Shown: positions 5,963 through 15,803 of the stretch, in pieces
Layout of the letters: the number at the start of each line of letters is the position of its first letter
How positions within the stretch are numbered: position 1 is the first letter of the stretch
Source: Pseudomonadota bacterium
GTDB taxonomy: Bacteria > Pseudomonadota > Gammaproteobacteria > Burkholderiales > Burkholderiaceae
Length of the DNA stretch: 20,875 bases
Assembly (NCBI GenBank): GCA_963205525.1
Contig: CAUJJP010000089.1
Coordinates: 1-20,875 of the forward strand
Reading direction: 5' to 3'
Translations under genes and position numbers: made by a program
The notes under the pieces: model-generated
The model's input: only the letters and a program-made list of their open reading frames with translations
Database searches by the model: none
Told to the model about the DNA's origin: nothing

Positions 5963-8900
5963 TCATGCTTGCGCGCGCGCTCCCTCCCGGCGCCGCAGCA
6001 GCGCGAACACCGCTGGCACCACGAACAGCGACAGCAGCGGCGCGGTAACCATGCCCCCGAGCATCGGCGCGGCGATGCGGCTCATCACCTCCGAGCCCGT
6101 GCCGCTGCCCCAGACGATGGGCACCAGTCCGGCGAGGATCACGGCCACGGTCATCGCCTTGGGCCTCACGCGCAGCACCGCTCCTTCGCGGATCGCGTCG
6201 AGCAGCACCGGGAGCGTGAGTGGCGTGCCGGCCGCCAGCCTGGCCTCCAGCGCTTGCTTCAGGTACAGCAGCATCACCACGCCGAACTCGGCGGCCACGC
6301 CGGCCAGTGCGATGAAGCCTACGCCGGTGGCGATCGACAGGTGGTAGCCCATCGCCCAGAGAAACCAGACGCCGCCGGTCAGCGCGAAAGGCAGCGTGGC
6401 CATGATCAGCACCGCCTCGTCGACGCGCCGGAAGGTCAGGTACAGCAGGACGAAGATGATCATCAGCGTCGCGGGTACGACGATCTTCAGCCGCGCGTTG
6501 GCGCGTTCGAGGTACTCGAACTGGCCCGAGTACGCGATGCTGACGCCCGGCGCGAGCGCCACCTCGCGCGCCACCGCGGCGCGCAGGTCGGCCGCCACCG
6601 AGGCGAGGTCACGTCCGCGCACGTCCACATAGACCCAGCCCGAGGGTCGCGCGTTCTCGCTCTTGAGCATCGGCGGCCCGTCGGCCACGACGATCTTCGC
6701 CACCGTGCCGAGCGTGATCTGCTGGCCCATCGGCGTCAGGACCGGCAGCGCAACCAGCCGCTCGGGGGTGTCGCGCCACTCGCGCGGATAGCGCAGGTTG
6801 ATGGGGAAGCGCGCCAGGCCCTCGACCGTCTCGGCCACGTTTTCACCGCCGATTGCGCCGCTGACCACCGCCTGCACGTCGGCGATGTTCAGTCCGTAGC
6901 GCGCAGCCGCCGCGCGGTCGATCTGCACGTCGATGTAGCGCCCGCCGGTCAGGCGTTCGGCCAGCGCCGACGACACGCCCGGCACCGTCTTGGCGACCCG
7001 CTCCACGCCTTGGGCAATGCGGTCGATCGTGGCGAGATCGCTGCCGGTCACCTTCACGCCGATCGGACTCTTGATGCCGGTCGCCAGCATGTCGATGCGG
7101 TTGCGGATCGGCGGGATCCAGATGTTGGCCAGTCCCGGCACCTTCACCGCCGCGTCGAGTTCCTCGACCAGCTTCTCGGGCGTCATGCCCGCTCGCCACT
7201 GATCGCGGGGCTTGAGCTTGACGGTCGTCTCGAACATCTCCAGCGGCGCCGGGTCGGTCGCGGTCTCGGCACGGCCGGCCTTTCCGAACACGCGCTCGAC
7301 CTCGGGAACGGTCTTGATCATGCGGTTGGTGATCTGCAGCAGTTCGGTCGCCTTCTGCGCCGACAGTCCCGGCAGCGCCGACGGCATGTACAGCAGGTCG
7401 CCTTCGTCCAGCCGCGGCAGGAACTCGCCTCCCAGGCGAGACAGCGGCCAGGCCGTGCTCGCCACCAGTACCACCGCGATCACCAGCGTCGCCTTCGGCC
7501 AGCGCAGCACCCACTCCAGCGCCGGGCGGTAGATCGCGATCAGCACGCGGGTGATCGGGTTCTTCTGCTCGTCGGGGATGCGACCGCGGATCCAGGCACC
7601 CATCAGCACCGGGATCAGCGTCACCGACAGCGCGGCGGCGGCCGCCATCGCATAGGTCTTGGTGAAGGCCAGCGGGCCGAACAGCCGCCCTTCCTGCGCC
7701 TCCAGCGTGAAGACCGGGATGAAGCTCAGCGTGATGATCAGCAGCGAGAAGAACAGCGCCGGGCCGACCTCTTCCGCCGCTTCGGTGATGACCTTCCAGC
7801 GCGCTTCGCCGACGAGGCTCTCGCCGGGGTGCGCGTGCTGCCAGGCTTCGAGCTTCTTGTGCGCGTTCTCGATCATCACCACCGCCGCGTCGACCATCGC
7901 GCCGATCGCGATCGCGATGCCCCCCAGCGACATGATGTTGGCGTTGATGCCCTGCCAGCGCATGATCAGGAAGGCCGTCATCACGCCCAGCGGCAGCGCG
8001 ATGATGGCCACCAGCGCCGAGCGCAGGTGCCACAGAAAGATCGCGCACACGGCCGCGACGACGATGAACTCCTCGATGAGCTTGGCCGTCAGGTTGTCGA
8101 TGGCGCGCTCGATCAGCGCGCTGCGGTCGTAGGTGGTCACCACCTCCACGCCCTGAGGCAGGCTAGCCTGCAGCTCGGCCAGCTTCGTCTTGACCGCGGC
8201 GATGGTCTGCTGTGGGTTCGCGCCCGAACGCAGCACCACGACGCCACCGGTGACCTCGCCTTCGCCGTCGAGTTCGGCGATGCCGCGGCGCATCTCGGGA
8301 CCGATCTGCACCGTGGCCACGTCGCCCAGCTTCACCGGGATGCCGCCTCGCGCGGCCAGCGGCACGGCACGGAAGTCGTCCAGCGACTTCAGGTAGCCGC
8401 TGGCGCGCACCATGTACTCGGCCTCGGCCAGCTCCAGCACCGAGCCGCCGGCTTCCTGGTTGCCGGCCATCAGCGCCTCGCGCACCTGCGCCTGCGTGAC
8501 GCCGTAGGCCGCCAGCTTCAGTGGGTCGAGCACCACCTGGTACTGGCGGTTCATGCCGCCCACGGTGGCGACCTCGGCGACGCCGGGCAGGCCCTTCAGC
8601 TCGTACTTGAGGAACCAGTCCTGCAGAGCGCGCAGCTGCGAGAGGTCGCTGCGACCGCTGCGATCGACCAGCGCGTACTGGAAGATCCAGCCGACGCCGG
8701 TGGCATCCGGCCCCAGGGACGACTTCGCTCCGGCAGGCAAGCGCCCCTGCACCTGGTTGAGGTACTCCAGCACGCGCGAGCGGGCCCAGTACAGATCGGT
8801 GCCGTCGTCGAACAGGATGTAGACGAAGCTGTCGCCGAAGAACGAGAAGCCGCGCACCGTCTTCGCGCCCGGCACCGAGAGCATGGTCGTCGCCAGCGGA

Positions 8901-9100
8901 TAGGTGACCTGGTTCTCGACGATCTGCGGCGCCTGCCCCGGCAGCGTGGTGCGGATGATGACCTGCACGTCGGACAGGTCGGGCAGGGCGTCGACCGGCG
9001 TCGTGCGCACGCCCCACAGGCCGGCGGCCACGAGGAACAGCGTGGCCAGCAGCACGAGGAAGCGGTTGGCCACCGACCAGCGGATCAGTGCGGCGATCAT
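5963..9100 (-). CDS. cusA: Cu(I)/Ag(I) efflux RND permease CusA
   Basis: A 1045-residue inner-membrane RND proton antiporter (E. coli CusA has 1047), aligned to CusA almost without gaps. The N-terminus has [10 protein letters not shown] and the [11 protein letters not shown] segment. The three methionines of the metal site are present at M572 (LLYMPS), M622 (PLEMFETT) and M671 (RIDMLATG), equivalent to E. coli M573, M623 and M672, which marks it as a monovalent Cu/Ag pump rather than a CzcA-type divalent pump. The proton-relay aspartate is D404 in [14 protein letters not shown], and the AEFGVVML and RPKAMTV motifs carry the partner Glu and Lys. About 12 membrane helices are expected. It is last in the cusC-cusB-cusA operon; its ATG overlaps the cusB stop by 4 bases (ATGA). 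Confidence 0.97.
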   Translation of the reverse strand: MIAALIRWSVANRFLVLLATLFLVAAGLWGVRTTPVDALPDLSDVQVIIRTTLPGQAPQIVENQVTYPLATTMLSVPGAKTVRGFSFFGDSFVYILFDDGTDLYWARSRVLEYLNQVQGRLPAGAKSSLGPDATGVGWIFQYALVDRSGRSDLSQLRALQDWFLKYELKGLPGVAEVATVGGMNRQYQVVLDPLKLAAYGVTQAQVREALMAGNQEAGGSVLELAEAEYMVRASGYLKSLDDFRAVPLAARGGIPVKLGDVATVQIGPEMRRGIAELDGEGEVTGGVVVLRSGANPQQTIAAVKTKLAELQASLPQGVEVVTTYDRSALIERAIDNLTAKLIEEFIVVAAVCAIFLWHLRSALVAIIALPLGVMTAFLIMRWQGINANIMSLGGIAIAIGAMVDAAVVMIENAHKKLEAWQHAHPGESLVGEARWKVITEAAEEVGPALFFSLLIITLSFIPVFTLEAQEGRLFGPLAFTKTYAMAAAAALSVTLIPVLMGAWIRGRIPDEQKNPITRVLIAIYRPALEWVLRWPKATLVIAVVLVASTAWPLSRLGGEFLPRLDEGDLLYMPSALPGLSAQKATELLQITNRMIKTVPEVERVFGKAGRAETATDPAPLEMFETTVKLKPRDQWRAGMTPEKLVEELDAAVKVPGLANIWIPPIRNRIDMLATGIKSPIGVKVTGSDLATIDRIAQGVERVAKTVPGVSSALAERLTGGRYIDVQIDRAAAARYGLNIADVQAVVSGAIGGENVAETVEGLARFPINLRYPREWRDTPERLVALPVLTPMGQQITLGTVAKIVVADGPPMLKSENARPSGWVYVDVRGRDLASVAADLRAAVAREVALAPGVSIAYSGQFEYLERANARLKIVVPATLMIIFVLLYLTFRRVDEAVLIMATLPFALTGGVWFLWAMGYHLSIATGVGFIALAGVAAEFGVVMLLYLKQALEARLAAGTPLTLPVLLDAIREGAVLRVRPKAMTVAVILAGLVPIVWGSGTGSEVMSRIAAPMLGGMVTAPLLSLFVVPAVFALLRRREGARAQA

Positions 9101-10662
9101 CGCGGCGCTCCGGTGCTGCCATGGCCGGCATGCGGCTCGGTCGCGCCAGGCCCTCGGTCGATCGCCGTGACCACGTGCTCGTCGCCCTTCTGGTGGAAGC
9201 GGAAGCGCACGGCATCGCCCGCCTTCAGCCCGTGCGCGAGGTCCGGCCGGGCGAGCTTGAAGGGCATCGTCATCGCCGGCCACTTCAGTGCCGGCACGGC
9301 CTCGTGTTCCAGGGTGATCGCCGCCCCGTCGAGCTCGACCACGCGGCCGTCGGTGCTGAACTCGCCAGGAAGCGTCTGCTGCGGGGCGAGCGCCGGTGCA
9401 GCGGCGGGCGCCTCGGCCGCCGGGGCGCGTGCGGTCAACCCCTGCAGGCTGGCCTCGGAATCGATGAGGAACTGTCCTGACGCCACCACCTGCTGCCCGG
9501 CCGACAGCCCCCTGAGCACGGCCACGCGGCCGTCGACCTCCGCGCCGAGCTCCACCTCCACCGGACGGTAGCGACCCGGCGCGTCGACCGCATAGACCAG
9601 CGCACGGCGCCCGGTGCGGATCACCGCCTCGCCAGGCACGGTGACGACCTCGGTGCCCTGCTCCGCGCCGAGAAGACGCACCTGGCCGGACATGCCGGCA
9701 CGAAGCCGCCCGGCTGTATTCGGCACCTCGACGCGCACGCGAAGCGTGCGGGTGTCGCGGCTCGCCTCGGGCAGCACGGATGCCACCTTGCCGCGCAGCA
9801 CCTCGCCCGGGAAAGCCACCAGCCGCAGCTCGGCGCGCTGGCCCGTGACAACCGACGCGCCCAGCACCTCGGGCACCGCGGCCTCGACCCACACCGTGCC
9901 CAGTCCGTTGATACGCGCCAGCGTCATGCCGGCGGACACCGTCATGCCCTGGCGCACCAGCATCTCGGCGATCAGTCCGCCCGTCGGCGACACGATGGTG
10001 GTGACAGCCTGCGGCTGCCCTGCAGCTTCCACGCGCTCGATCAGCCGGTCGGCCATGCCCAGCAGGGCCAGCCGTGCACGCGCCGCCTGGGTGAGCGCCG
10101 GGTCACCGGTGGCTCGCACCGCGAGGTATTCGCGCTGCGCGGCGAGCCAATCCGGATACAGCACGTCGGCCAGCGGCGCGCCGGCGGCGATGACGTCGCC
10201 CGGCGCACGCGGATGAACGCGCTCCACGAAGCCGTTGGCGCGCGCCTGCACGATGCTGACGTCGCGCTCGTTCAGCCCGACCGTGCCGACCACGTCCACC
10301 GCCGGCTGAAGCACGCGGGTCTCGGCGGTGGCCAAACGCAGGCCCAGGGACTGCGCCGCCTGCGGCGACACCGTCACCGTTGCGCCGGGATCGCTACCCG
10401 CCTCGTCGGCATAGCGCGGCACCAGCTGCATCTCCATGAACGGCGACTTGCCGGGCTTGTCGAAGCGCTGCGTCGGCACCATGGGGTCGTACCAGTACAG
10501 CACCTTGCGCTCGGGCGCGCTGGCTGCACCTCCGACCGCCGTTGCAGACGTGCCGGCAGAGTGGCCGCCCGTCAGCCGCTGGGAGAGCGCCCAGCCGCCG
10601 CCCAGCCCCACCAGCAGCATCACTGCGCCGGCCACGAGCGTCTTGTTGGATGGCTTGTTCAT
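9097..10662 (-). CDS. cusB: CusB membrane-fusion protein with C-terminal CusF domain
   Basis: A 521-residue periplasmic adaptor. Residues 8-26 form an N-terminal membrane anchor or signal. A heavy-metal-binding segment follows ([20 protein letters not shown], 57-76) with M61, M76 and M78, equivalent to the E. coli CusB metal-binding methionines. The central lipoyl, beta-barrel and membrane-proximal domains are typical (for example [20 protein letters not shown]). After an Ala/Pro linker (~415-437) comes a full CusF fold at 443-503 with H453, W461, M464 and M466, exactly the H-x7-W-x2-M-x-M spacing of E. coli CusF. The pump therefore carries its own chaperone. It ends in a short His-containing tail. 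It is coupled to cusA by an ATGA overlap and lies 4 bases after cusC. Confidence 0.96.
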   Translation of the reverse strand: MNKPSNKTLVAGAVMLLVGLGGGWALSQRLTGGHSAGTSATAVGGAASAPERKVLYWYDPMVPTQRFDKPGKSPFMEMQLVPRYADEAGSDPGATVTVSPQAAQSLGLRLATAETRVLQPAVDVVGTVGLNERDVSIVQARANGFVERVHPRAPGDVIAAGAPLADVLYPDWLAAQREYLAVRATGDPALTQAARARLALLGMADRLIERVEAAGQPQAVTTIVSPTGGLIAEMLVRQGMTVSAGMTLARINGLGTVWVEAAVPEVLGASVVTGQRAELRLVAFPGEVLRGKVASVLPEASRDTRTLRVRVEVPNTAGRLRAGMSGQVRLLGAEQGTEVVTVPGEAVIRTGRRALVYAVDAPGRYRPVEVELGAEVDGRVAVLRGLSAGQQVVASGQFLIDSEASLQGLTARAPAAEAPAAAPALAPQQTLPGEFSTDGRVVELDGAAITLEHEAVPALKWPAMTMPFKLARPDLAHGLKAGDAVRFRFHQKGDEHVVTAIDRGPGATEPHAGHGSTGAPR

Positions 10663-10666
10663 GGTC

Positions 10667-11989
10667 TCACTCCGCGATCAGGGTGGAAAGGCGCTGGCGC
10701 AGGGCTGCGCGCTGGGCGTCGAGGTCGATGGCGCGCAGGCGCGTCTCCAGCACCTGGCTGCGCGCGGCCAGCACGGCCGAGAGGTCGCCGCGACTGGCCT
10801 GGTACGCAGCCGTCGCCAGGATCACGCGCTCGGCGGCCAGCGGCTGGCCAGCGGCACGCAGGCGCTCGGCCTGGCTGTCGAGAGCCTGCAGTTCGGCCAG
10901 CATCGTGTCGGTCTCTGCGGCATGCCGTCGCTGCACCTCCTCGCGCTCTGCCTCGATGCGTTCGATCTCGCGCCGCTTGGCCTCGATCTGCGGCTGCTGG
11001 CGGCGATCACGCTGCCACGGGAGGTCGAAGCTGAGCTGGAACGACACCATGTCGTCGTAGCGCGGGCGGCGGCTGTAGGCGACTTCCCAGGACCAGTCGC
11101 CGCGCTGCTCGGCGTCGGCCTCGGCGACCTCGGCCTGGGCCATCGCACGCATGGGCGCGTAGGGTGCGAGGTCGGCATGGTGGGCCAACCTGCCGCGGAG
11201 TGCTTCGCCGTTCACCGGAATCGGCGGCACCTCGCCCTGCAGCGGTGCATCGGCACGCTCGCCGACCCAGCGGCGCAACTCCACGCGTGCCTTCCGCAGG
11301 TCGCGTGCCAGTTCGTCGGCCCGGTCCGCGATGGCCAGCCCTTCCTGGCGGGCCATCGTCAGCTCGGCCGGCATGGCCGTGCCGGCCGCGATCCGTGCCG
11401 GCAGCGTGTCCTGGAGCAGCCGGTTCTCACGCTGGAAGCCCGCCACCTGCCCCAGCCGGGCCTCGGCGAAGTGCACCGCCAGCCAGGCCAGTCCGGCATC
11501 GCGGCGGACAGCGAGCGCAGTCGCGGCCAGCATGGCGCGGTCGCGCTCGATCCGGGCCTGTGCCGCCTGCTCCCGCGCATCGCGCTTGGCTTGGTTGGGC
11601 ACTTCCTGCATCAGCGCGATGCGCTGCATCGTGCCGCTGTCGCGCGTGGTGCTCCAGCGATCGCGCCCGGCGATCGGAAGGTTGTCGACGCCGAGCGAGA
11701 GCCTGGGGTCGGGCAGTGTCGATGCCGCCGGCGCGATGGCCGTGGATCCGGCCACCGTGGCCTGCTGGGCGCGGAGAGCGGGGGCACTGACGCGAGCGAT
11801 CTCCAGCGCCTCGGTGTAGCTCAGCGCGGGCGCAGGAGGGCCCGCCCACGCGGGCGCAGCGGCAAGGGCAAGGACGGTCGGGAACAGCGACAGGCTGACG
11901 GCGAGCCGACGGACCGGCTCAAGGGTGCGGATGGACGGCTGGCGCCGCCCGGCGTGCCGGCGAGGCACGCGAACGATGGAACGGGACAA
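10667..11989 (-). CDS. cusC: TolC-family outer-membrane efflux protein (CusC role)
   Basis: A TolC-family outer-membrane channel of about 440 residues, with the coiled-coil pattern of the family (repeated A/E/R/Q-rich helices, a motif MQEVPNQAKRDAREQAAQAR and a second-half EVAYSRRPRYDDMVSFQLSF strand region). By position it is the CusC partner of CusB and CusA. It has a hydrophobic signal peptide ending APAWA-G but no lipobox, unlike E. coli CusC, which is a lipoprotein. The start is uncertain: no ATG is available; a TTG at 11989 is preceded at the right distance by AAGGAG, while a GTG at 12052 has no binding site and a GTG at 11968 would shorten the N-terminus. TTG is chosen for its binding site. 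Confidence 0.88.
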   Translation of the reverse strand: MSRSIVRVPRRHAGRRQPSIRTLEPVRRLAVSLSLFPTVLALAAAPAWAGPPAPALSYTEALEIARVSAPALRAQQATVAGSTAIAPAASTLPDPRLSLGVDNLPIAGRDRWSTTRDSGTMQRIALMQEVPNQAKRDAREQAAQARIERDRAMLAATALAVRRDAGLAWLAVHFAEARLGQVAGFQRENRLLQDTLPARIAAGTAMPAELTMARQEGLAIADRADELARDLRKARVELRRWVGERADAPLQGEVPPIPVNGEALRGRLAHHADLAPYAPMRAMAQAEVAEADAEQRGDWSWEVAYSRRPRYDDMVSFQLSFDLPWQRDRRQQPQIEAKRREIERIEAEREEVQRRHAAETDTMLAELQALDSQAERLRAAGQPLAAERVILATAAYQASRGDLSAVLAARSQVLETRLRAIDLDAQRAALRQRLSTLIAE

Positions 11990-12073
11990 GACACTCTCCT
12001 TCGGATGGAACCCACGGCAGATACACGGGCCCGCGACGCGCCGCTTCGGCACGCCAGGACCCGGCGCCTCGGG

Positions 12074-12487
12074 TCAATTCCGAAGGACGAGCAGGGAGAG
12101 GTAGAGCGGGGGAGACCCGACGGGCGGCCCGTCGGCCACCGACGCGGGCATGGTGGCCGCGAGCGCGGCCGCATCGGCCACGTCGACAATGCCGACCAGC
12201 GCAGCACCGACCGCCATCGCCGGCGGCGCGTCGAGCGCCGCCACCTGGGTGTTCGTCGAGGTCTTGCCGGCCTCGCAGTGGGCCTTGCACAGTTGCGGCT
12301 GGTCCGGATCCATGGCGCCCGGCATGCTGCCGTCGCAGTCGGGCATCGCCGCCATCGCAGCGGCGGCGTCGACCGCATCCGGCGTGAGCTGCGGGCACGC
12401 GTACGCCGCCGTGATCAGCTGCGTGAACAGCACCACGGCGATGAGACAGCGGGTGATCCAACCCCGATGACGACGCAGCTCTCGCAT
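12074..12487 (-). CDS. Small exported Cys-containing protein of the cus operon (unknown function)
   Basis: A 137-residue protein of unknown function. A basic N-terminus (RELRRHRGW) precedes a hydrophobic segment, and cleavage is likely after AYA just before C31. The mature part holds C51 in MPDCDGSM, a C67-x3-C71 motif (QLCKAHCEAG), several Met residues near the first cysteine and a hydrophobic C-terminal end (PPLYLSLLVL). It lies just upstream of cusC on the same strand, 84 bases before the chosen cusC start, so a periplasmic copper role is inferred. It resembles the protein at 17275-17724 in layout. The ATG at 12487 is preferred to a TTG at 12535; TAGACT 7 bases upstream of it could be a -10 element. 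Confidence 0.7.
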   Translation of the reverse strand: MRELRRHRGWITRCLIAVVLFTQLITAAYACPQLTPDAVDAAAAMAAMPDCDGSMPGAMDPDQPQLCKAHCEAGKTSTNTQVAALDAPPAMAVGAALVGIVDVADAAALAATMPASVADGPPVGSPPLYLSLLVLRN

Positions 12488-12554
12488 TTGACGAAGTCTA
12501 CGCCGCGGCAGTCGCGGCGCCTTGTCGGTGGTCAACGCGCACGGAGGCGGCGAC

Positions 12555-12932
12555 TCAGCGCGTCAGCAGGAGCTGCAAAGCAACGGGTTGCGCCGACTTG
12601 TTGGTCCACATCCAGCAGTGGTCCTGGTCGAGCGCCACCTGCAGTCGGCCGCTGCCACTGGCAAGCGCATCGCGGCGCTGCGGGTAGCGCACATCCTCGC
12701 CCTCGTGGTAGTGGATGTTGAAGTTCAGCGGGCCATCGGCATCGAAGCGCCAGGCCACTGCCTGGGCCTTGGCGAGCTTGCCGCATACCTCGGCGAACTT
12801 GCCGGGCGCGACGGTCATGCGGCGCTCGAAGCGTCCGTCGTCGCTCCAGGCGATGTCCACGATCTCGGCGCGTGCAGCGGTCGAGAAGAAGGTTGCCGCG
12901 AACACGCAGGCGAGACGAAGGCGCAGGGTCAT
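12555..12932 (-). CDS. Small secreted protein, unknown function
   Basis: A 125-residue protein with a clear signal peptide (LACVFAATFFSTAARA, cleavage before EIVD). The mature ~103 residues look like a compact all-beta domain with two cysteines: GKFAEVCGKLAKAQ, FNIHYHEGEDVRYP and a near C-terminal DQDHCWMWTNKSAQPVALQL. The CWMW and HYHEGED segments give Cys, Met and His residues that could bind metal, but this is only suggestive. The ending pattern (Cys-Trp-x-Trp-x-Asn followed by a final strand) recalls GOLD/p24-like domains; I cannot confirm this. It lies 44 bases after the SRPBCC gene on the same strand; a TACAGT 6 bases before the ATG could be its own -10. Confidence 0.7.
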   Translation of the reverse strand: MTLRLRLACVFAATFFSTAARAEIVDIAWSDDGRFERRMTVAPGKFAEVCGKLAKAQAVAWRFDADGPLNFNIHYHEGEDVRYPQRRDALASGSGRLQVALDQDHCWMWTNKSAQPVALQLLLTR

Positions 12933-12976
12933 CGGCGTACTGTAGACAAGTCGTCCAGGGGTCCGGCCCGGCAGGT

Positions 12977-13507
12977 TCACGGGCCGTCCCGGGAGGAGCA
13001 GGGCAGCACCGGTCCGAAGGCGGTGAGGGCATCGTTCGCCATGCGCCGCGTGCACCATGCGGCGTAGGACGGTCCGAGCAGCGCAGCCAGCAGACGACCG
13101 ACGCCGTTGGCCGGCAGGTCGTAGTCGATGAAGACCAGGAGTCGCGAGCCGCCGGCGACCGGGTCGATCTGCATGCCCATCCGGTAGGGACCGATGACCA
13201 GCAGCCTGGGCTGCCCCACGGTCTCCCACGCCTTCCGACGGGGCGGCTCGTGCTCGGTGACCACTTCCTCGAGCGTGAGCCGGACACCCATCACGCAGCC
13301 GGTCATTCGGATCACCGAACCCACCGCGCGACCCTCCCGCTCGTCGCAGGCGATGTGCATCGTGGCGCCCGCCGCCATCCACGAGGGCTTCTCCATGTGG
13401 CTGGCCAGCCGCCGGTGGTCGTCGAGGTGCGCAAACAGGACGGCTGGCTCGACCGCCAGCCGACTCTCGCTGTGGCAGTGGCGCGCGAAGCGCGGCGACC
13501 CAGCCAT
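12977..13507 (-). CDS. SRPBCC (START/Bet v1-like) family protein
   Basis: A 176-residue cytoplasmic protein with the layout of the SRPBCC/polyketide-cyclase-like fold: SRLAVEPAVLFAHLDDHRRL, a strand pair with GSVIRMTGCVMGVRLTLEEV, LLVFIDYDLPANGVGRLLAA and a long C-terminal helix. The fold binds hydrophobic ligands in a cavity; no ligand can be predicted. AAGGA 7 bases before ATG 13507 selects this start over a GTG at 13534. It follows the copper P-type ATPase by 36 bases, so it belongs to the same operon, which is unexpected for this family. It has a few Cys and Met residues (MTGCVMG, YRMGMQ) but no known metal motif. Confidence 0.75.
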   Translation of the reverse strand: MAGSPRFARHCHSESRLAVEPAVLFAHLDDHRRLASHMEKPSWMAAGATMHIACDEREGRAVGSVIRMTGCVMGVRLTLEEVVTEHEPPRRKAWETVGQPRLLVIGPYRMGMQIDPVAGGSRLLVFIDYDLPANGVGRLLAALLGPSYAAWCTRRMANDALTAFGPVLPCSSRDGP

Positions 13508-13543
13508 CGGATGGTCCTTCCGGACTGTGGCCACAACCCCGGC

Positions 13544-15799
13544 TCAACCCTGCAGCAGGATCGCCCTGCGCAGCCGCAGTGCGTTGGCGATCACCGACGC
13601 GGAGCTCAGGCTCATCGCCAGCGCCGCGATCATCGGGGACAGCAGCCAGCCGGTGAACGGGAACAGCAGCCCGGCGGCCAGCGGCACGCCCAGCGCGTTG
13701 TAGATGAAGGCGAAGCCGAGGTTCTGCTTCATGTTCGTGATGGTCGCCTGAGACAGCAGACGAGCCTGGGCAATGCCGCGGAGATCGCCCTTGACCAGCG
13801 TGACCGGCGCGCTGTTCATCGCCACGTCGGTGCCGGTGCCCATCGCCACCCCCACATCGGCCTGCGCGAGGGCCGGCGCGTCGTTGATGCCGTCGCCGGC
13901 CATCGCCACCACGCGCCCTGCCGTCTGCAGCGACTGCACCAGCGCCAGCTTGTCTGCCGGCTTGACCTCGCCGTGCACCTCGTCGATGCCGAGCCGCTTC
14001 GCGACCGCGCGTGCCGTCGTCAGGCCATCGCCGGTCGCCATCACCACGTGCAGGCCGGCCGCGTGCAGGGCCGCCAGGGCCTCGGGCGTGCTGGCCTTCA
14101 CCGGGTCGGACACCGCGAGCAAGCCCGCGAGGCGACCGTCCACTGCCAGGTGCATCACGCTGGCGCCCTCGGCGCGCAGGGCCTCGGCCTGCCCGATGAG
14201 GGCGTCGACTGCCACGCCTTCCTGCTGCATCAGCGCGGTGTTGCCCAGCGCGATGCGGTGCCCCTCCACGCTGCCGCGCACGCCGATGCCGCTGCCGGAT
14301 TCGAAGCCCTCGGCCTTGACCAGGGCGAGACCCCTGGCGCGCGCCGCCTGCACGATCGCGTCGGCCAGCGGGTGCTCGCTGCCCTGGTCCAGGCTGGCGG
14401 CGAGGCGCAGCACCTCCTCGGCCGTGAAGTCGCCCGCAGGCACGGCGCGATCGAATGCGGGCTTGCCCTCGGTCAGGGTGCCGGTCTTGTCGACGATCAG
14501 CGTGTCGACCCTGCGGAAGTGCTCGATGGCTGCTGCGTCGCGGAACAGGATGCCGCGCGTCGCCGCGCGCCCCGTGGCGACCATGATCGACATCGGCGTC
14601 GCCAGTCCCAGCGCACAAGGGCAGGCGATGATCAGCACCGCGACGGCGTTGACGAGGCCATAGACCCAGCTCGGCTCGGGACCGAAAACGCCCCAGGCAA
14701 GAAAGGTCGCCAGCGCGACGGCCACCACCGCCATGACGAACCAGCCGGCCACCTGGTCGGCCATGCGCTGCATCGGCGCCTTGGAGCGTTGTGCCTGCGC
14801 CACCATCTGCACGATCTGCGACAGCATGGTCTGCGCGCCGACACGCTCCGAGCGCATCACCAGCGCACCGCTGGTGTTCAGCGTGGCGCCGATGAGCTTG
14901 GCGCCCGGGCGCTTGCTCACGGGCACCGGCTCGCCGGTGAGCATCGATTCGTCGACTGCGCTGGAGCCTTCGGTGACCACGCCGTCGACCGGCACCTTCT
15001 CGCCCGGGCGCACCCGCAGCAGGTCGCCGACATGCACATGGGTCAGCGGCACGTCGGCCTCGGTGCCGTCGACGCCGATGCGGCGCGCCGTCTTCGGCGC
15101 CAGGCCGAGCAGCGACTTGATCGCCGCCGAGGTCTGCGACCGCGCCTTCAGCTCGAGGATCTGGCCCAGCAGCGTCAGCGAGATGATCACGGCGGCCGCC
15201 TCGAAGTAGACCGCGACACGGCCCATGGCCTGGAAGGACGCAGGGAACACGCCCGGCACCACCGTCGCCACGACGCTGTAGAGGAAGGCGGCACCGGTAC
15301 CCAGGCCGATCAGCGTCCACATGTTCGGGCTGCGGTGGCGCACCGACTGAATGCCCCGCACGAAAAACGGCCAGCCCGCCCACAGCACGATGGGTACCGA
15401 CAGCACCAACTCGATCCAGCTCTGGGTGGCCATCTCGAACCACTGCAGCCGGTGGCCGACCATCGCGAGCAGCGTCACGACGAGCGAGAGCGGCAAAGTC
15501 CACCAGAAGCGCCGGCGGAAGTCGGCGAGCTCGGGGTTCTCGTCGTCCTCCAGCGTCGGCAGCAACGGCTCCAGCGTCATGCCGCACTTCGGGCAGTTGC
15601 CGGGATGGTCCTGCCGCACCTCGGGGTGCATCGGGCAGGTGTACACGGTGCCCGACGGCGGCGGTTGCTGCGCCCCGGGTCCTCCGGGCCGGGCGTTGCC
15701 ATGCGTATGACCATGCCCATGCCCATGGCCGTGGTGCTCGTGGCCGTGTTCGGGTACGTGCTCGTGCCCGTGGTGTCCACCATGCTTGGGCATGTCCAT
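13544..15799 (-). CDS. Copper/silver-translocating P1B-type ATPase with His-rich N-terminus
   Basis: A 751-residue heavy-metal ATPase exporting Cu(I) or Ag(I) from the cytoplasm. The first 33 residues contain 14 histidines, followed by a heavy-metal-binding module [10 protein letters not shown]...CPKCGM (51-74, C55, C69, C72) in place of the usual ferredoxin-like HMA domain; SilP-type ATPases have this layout. Catalytic parts: TGE (288-290), the CPC metal site (C393, C395) in [14 protein letters not shown], phosphorylation site D437 in [22 protein letters not shown] and [10 protein letters not shown]. Eight membrane helices are expected. GGAGG 8 bases upstream selects ATG 15799 over a GTG at 15814; this site lies inside the end of the DUF2933 gene, suggesting coupling. 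The operon starts at the CueR-type promoter at 16105-16135. Confidence 0.96.
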   Translation of the reverse strand: MDMPKHGGHHGHEHVPEHGHEHHGHGHGHGHTHGNARPGGPGAQQPPPSGTVYTCPMHPEVRQDHPGNCPKCGMTLEPLLPTLEDDENPELADFRRRFWWTLPLSLVVTLLAMVGHRLQWFEMATQSWIELVLSVPIVLWAGWPFFVRGIQSVRHRSPNMWTLIGLGTGAAFLYSVVATVVPGVFPASFQAMGRVAVYFEAAAVIISLTLLGQILELKARSQTSAAIKSLLGLAPKTARRIGVDGTEADVPLTHVHVGDLLRVRPGEKVPVDGVVTEGSSAVDESMLTGEPVPVSKRPGAKLIGATLNTSGALVMRSERVGAQTMLSQIVQMVAQAQRSKAPMQRMADQVAGWFVMAVVAVALATFLAWGVFGPEPSWVYGLVNAVAVLIIACPCALGLATPMSIMVATGRAATRGILFRDAAAIEHFRRVDTLIVDKTGTLTEGKPAFDRAVPAGDFTAEEVLRLAASLDQGSEHPLADAIVQAARARGLALVKAEGFESGSGIGVRGSVEGHRIALGNTALMQQEGVAVDALIGQAEALRAEGASVMHLAVDGRLAGLLAVSDPVKASTPEALAALHAAGLHVVMATGDGLTTARAVAKRLGIDEVHGEVKPADKLALVQSLQTAGRVVAMAGDGINDAPALAQADVGVAMGTGTDVAMNSAPVTLVKGDLRGIAQARLLSQATITNMKQNLGFAFIYNALGVPLAAGLLFPFTGWLLSPMIAALAMSLSSASVIANALRLRRAILLQG

Positions 15800-15803
15800 C
15801 GGA

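Noticed and set aside
5675..9571. Very long plus-strand open frame opposite cusA and the end of cusB
   Set aside because: The minus strand encodes a full-length CusA with all catalytic residues. The plus-strand product is low-complexity (R, H, A, Q-rich) with no motif; it is a high-GC codon-bias shadow.
12939..12962. CusR/CopR-like box around GACAAGTC upstream of the 12555-12932 gene
   Set aside because: Only a short GAC-GTC palindrome; it lacks the long direct or inverted repeat of known boxes.
15700..15785. Tandem-repeat-like CATG/CGTG-rich stretch
   Set aside because: It is the coding sequence of the His-rich N-terminus of the ATPase, where His codons (CAT/CAC) and Gly codons alternate; not an independent repeat or CRISPR array.
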